Shown here: in pieces, positions 7,387-9,354 of the stretch
Position numbering within the stretch: the first letter of the stretch is position 1
How the letters are laid out: every line of letters starts with the position of its first letter
Origin: Synergistaceae bacterium
GTDB lineage: Bacteria > Synergistota > Synergistia > Synergistales > Synergistaceae
Assembly (NCBI GenBank): GCA_031274465.1
Contig: JAISQC010000047.1
Coordinates: 1-9,354, forward strand
Reading direction: 5' to 3'
DNA length: 9,354 nucleotides
Notes under the pieces: generated by a model
The model's input: the letters and a program-made list of their open reading frames with translations, nothing else
Told to the model about the DNA's origin: nothing
The model's database searches: none
Position numbers and translations under genes: made by a program

Positions 7387-7409
7387 CCGTTGACAAGCGG
7401 GTCATTTTT
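7383..7409 (+). terminator. Intrinsic terminator after DUF2130
   Basis: ATGACC (7383-7388) pairs with GGTCAT (7400-7405), with one further G-C pair possible inside, and the T-run 7405-7409 follows. The stem contains the TGA stop of DUF2130 (7384-7386) and the complement of the TGA stop of the converging TAXI gene (7402-7404). Only the + strand reading has a T-run, so it should stop dcd-DUF2130 transcripts but not the opposing ones. Confidence 0.6.
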
Positions 7410-8367
7410 CGAAAAAATATTTTTCCGCTCCGGGGTGCAAGGGTATTGGGATGCCCTCCAAAGCCGTGTCGCGATTCAAATCATCGCCCTGCGGCACGAT
7501 TTTGGAGATCTCCCCTTTGCCGTCGAAGAGTGTTTTTAGAATCTGGTGCACAGCCTGATCGCTGAGTTTGTTGCTCGCCACCAGCGTTGCCTTGACCGCC
7601 ACCGTCTCGGCTTCCCCGTCGATGCCCGGGTAAGCGCCGTTCGGAATGACCTGTTGGGCGTAGAACGGGTATCGCGAGATCAGGGAGCGCGCGTGGGCGT
7701 CTCCCACGCTCAGGATATGAGCCTCTCCTTCTGCCGCAAGCTGGCTTATGGCTGGCGTTGGGACGCCGGCCGTGCAAAAAAACGCGTCTATTTTGCCATC
7801 CCTGAACGCCGAGACCGATGCGCCGAAACTCAGGTGATCGACGTCTATGTCGGCATACGACATTCCGTACGCGCCCAGTATCTGGATAGCGTTGAGCTCC
7901 GTGCCGCTTCCCTCGTCGCCCACGGAGACGCGCCTGCCGTTCAGGTCCGAAATACTGCTGATTTCACGCCGCGCCACAACTTGGCATGTTTCGGCGTAGA
8001 TGCCGGCGATTGCGGAAAAATCCTTGAACTCCCCTTCGGTTGAGAAAAAGTTGGTCCCATTGTAGGCGTATGTCATTATATCGTTCTGCACGAAGGCGAT
8101 TTCCGCCCTGCCGTCTTTCAGGAGCCGGATATTGTCTACCGAGCCGCCGCTTTGGATCGCGGTGACGGGGACGTTCATCCTTTTCTCCAGCATGTCCGCT
8201 AACGCGTTGCCATAGGCGAAGTATATTCCAGAGCTACCGCCCGTCGCTATCCTTATTTTAGCCAATTCCCCGCCCGCGCTTCCAAAAAATTGGTAGCCGA
8301 CGAGCAACAGTATCGCCGCTGTTGCCAGAGCGAACTGAATGACGACGTTTTTTCGCATTGCGTTCAC
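7402..8367 (-). CDS. TAXI-family solute-binding protein, probably membrane-anchored
   Basis: The product is 321 residues from the GTG at 8367. A TTG at 8370 and an ATG at 8358 are alternatives, but GTG has the best distance to the ribosome site. TAXI proteins are extracytoplasmic binding proteins, usually serving TRAP transporters for glutamate, 2-oxoglutarate and similar acids. In GTG numbering the family blocks are IATGGSSGIYFAYGNALA (40-57), QSGGSVDNIRLL (72-83), AFVQND (91-96), GDEGSGTELNA (150-160) and the C-terminal IPLHPGAEKYF (308-318). The N-terminus (MNAMRKNVV, then a hydrophobic run to about residue 28) lacks a lipobox Cys and has only a weak cleavage site, so it may remain as an anchor. 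No TRAP permease (DctQ or DctM type) is in the window. The gene immediately upstream in the operon encodes a GltS symporter, nine bases away. Confidence 0.92.
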   Translation of the reverse strand: MNAMRKNVVIQFALATAAILLLVGYQFFGSAGGELAKIRIATGGSSGIYFAYGNALADMLEKRMNVPVTAIQSGGSVDNIRLLKDGRAEIAFVQNDIMTYAYNGTNFFSTEGEFKDFSAIAGIYAETCQVVARREISSISDLNGRRVSVGDEGSGTELNAIQILGAYGMSYADIDVDHLSFGASVSAFRDGKIDAFFCTAGVPTPAISQLAAEGEAHILSVGDAHARSLISRYPFYAQQVIPNGAYPGIDGEAETVAVKATLVASNKLSDQAVHQILKTLFDGKGEISKIVPQGDDLNRDTALEGIPIPLHPGAEKYFFEK

Positions 8368-8372
8368 CAAAT

Positions 8373-8378
8373 CCCCTT
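8373..8378 (-). promoter_or_regulatory. Ribosome binding site of the TAXI gene overlapping the gltS stop
   Basis: Read on the - strand, AAGGGG (8378 down to 8373) begins within the TAA stop of gltS (8379-8377). It lies five bases before the GTG at 8367 and 14 bases before the ATG at 8358. Overlap of stop and ribosome site points to translational coupling of the binding protein to the symporter. Confidence 0.6.
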
Positions 8379-9354
8379 ATCTGAAAAAGCCCGCCATTAA
8401 AGCGATGACGGTTGCGTTGGAAATATCGACCAGGAAAGCCCCTACTATGGGCACTACGAAGAAAGCTTTTTCTGAAGGGCCGTATTTGCCCGTGATAGCC
8501 TGCATGCAGACCAAGGCGTTCGGCGTCGCTCCCAGACCGAACCCTATGAGCCCGCCCGCCATGACCGTCGAATCGTAGTTCCCGCCGAAAAGTTTGAAGA
8601 CCAGGAAATAGGCGATGATCACTATGAGGGCGATCTGCGCGACCATCATGATTACGAGAGGAAGGGCCAGGTTGGCGAGCTGCCACAGCTGCAGTGAGTT
8701 GATCGCCATGGTTATGTACAGCCCCAGCGTTATATCGCCGATCATCCCGATACATTTGGAGTCGACGGCGAACCACTCGGTCTTGTCGCCGATGTTGCGC
8801 ACTATTATGGCGACTATCATGGCGCCGAGGTAAGGCGGCAGCGTTATGCCAGCTTTTTTCAGGTAATAACTCACTGCCGAGCCGAACCCGGCGGCTACCA
8901 GTATCCACGCGAGGTTCTTCATGAGATGCGGGCCGGATACCTTGTGTTCGCCCTCGTCGTCCGCGCGCTCCGCCGGCGCGTCCTCCTGCGCGAACTCGCC
9001 GACCTCTTCCAGCACCGTGTCTTCGTTCGGGGTGCGGTAAGCGAAGCGGGAGGGGTTGATCTGGTTGGGCGTTGCGAGTTTATGTATTTTTATCAGCCAC
9101 TCTCCAACGGGGCCGCCGATTATGGAGCCGGCCACCATGCCGAATGTGGCGCAAGCGATGGCCGCGCTCAAGGCGCCGGTGACGCCATACTCATCCTCGA
9201 ACAGCGCGCCGAATGCGCCGGCAGTGCCAAGCCCACCGATCATCGGAATTGACCCGCCAATTATGCCCATGAGGGGGTTCAGGCCGAAGCCCTTGGCGGC
9301 GGCGATGCCGACCGCGTTCTGCAGCACCGACACGACGGAGGACACGCCCCAGAA
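8377..9354 (-). CDS. gltS: Sodium/glutamate symporter family protein (GltS/ESS), N-terminus cut off by window edge
   Basis: The visible 325 residues are the C-terminal part; the start lies beyond the right edge. E. coli GltS has about 400 residues. The family imports glutamate with sodium across the cytoplasmic membrane through two inverted halves, each with a re-entrant loop. Counting from the edge, the first loop is seen at about 33-49 (GGSIPMIGGLGTAGAFG) and the second at about 266-281 (AGGLIGFGLGATPNAL). The first has GGLGT where GGHGT is more usual. Membrane segments flank them (about 60-88, 145-163, 173-187, 203-221, 229-254 and 297-323). The hydrophilic loop at 90-144 is long and acidic (EDTVLEEVGEFAQEDAPAE) and separates the two halves. 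The stop overlaps the ribosome site of the TAXI binding-protein gene. Glutamate is the default substrate, but the unusual partner and the His to Leu change leave another acid possible. Confidence 0.9.
   Translation of the reverse strand, partial: FWGVSSVVSVLQNAVGIAAAKGFGLNPLMGIIGGSIPMIGGLGTAGAFGALFEDEYGVTGALSAAIACATFGMVAGSIIGGPVGEWLIKIHKLATPNQINPSRFAYRTPNEDTVLEEVGEFAQEDAPAERADDEGEHKVSGPHLMKNLAWILVAAGFGSAVSYYLKKAGITLPPYLGAMIVAIIVRNIGDKTEWFAVDSKCIGMIGDITLGLYITMAINSLQLWQLANLALPLVIMMVAQIALIVIIAYFLVFKLFGGNYDSTVMAGGLIGFGLGATPNALVCMQAITGKYGPSEKAFFVVPIVGAFLVDISNATVIALMAGFFR

Noticed and set aside
7546..8043. 165-codon + strand frame
   Set aside because: It is antisense to the TAXI gene, which has clear family motifs throughout this stretch.
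1..9354. CRISPR array, insertion sequence, integrase or attachment site
   Set aside because: No spaced direct repeats, transposase-like frames or terminal inverted repeats were found by eye.

Overview
The window is a moderately GC-rich bacterial segment packed with ordinary-looking genes. It carries seven protein genes on alternating strands and no RNA gene, insertion sequence, CRISPR array or phage gene that I can support. The organism cannot be named from sequence alone. The GC level, the clostridial-looking dCTP deaminase, the TAXI-type binding protein and the GltS-type sodium symporter would fit an anaerobic, amino-acid-using bacterium. Synergistota or a GC-rich Firmicute relative are my best guesses, held with low confidence.

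Left block (+ strand, about 100-4380). A promoter-like TATAAT and a structured leader precede a secreted DUF3160 protein of 893 residues. Nine bases after its stop begins a second gene. It encodes a membrane protein with five or six hydrophobic segments joined to a PstS-like type 2 periplasmic binding domain. No pstCAB permease or ATPase gene is present. The two genes look like one transcription unit with activity at the outer face of the cell.

Centre (4421-7386). A secreted ankyrin-repeat protein on the - strand faces the left block tail to tail. From a 219-base divergent spacer it runs leftward, while dcd runs rightward. dcd (dCTP deaminase, of the type that probably goes on to dUMP) starts at a TTG codon. 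It is followed after two bases by a DUF2130 coiled-coil protein whose C-terminal domain carries a D...ExK arrangement like PD-(D/E)XK nucleases. A hairpin and T-run right after DUF2130 ends this unit. The stop codons of DUF2130 and of the converging gene pair with each other in its stem.

Right block (- strand, 7402 to the window edge). A GltS/ESS-family sodium:glutamate-type symporter, cut by the right edge, is translationally coupled to a TAXI-family solute-binding protein with a probable uncleaved N-terminal anchor. TAXI proteins normally serve TRAP permeases. Here the only permease seen is GltS-like, which suggests a binding-protein-assisted GltS transporter. This pair and the PstS-like membrane fusion are the two most interesting items.
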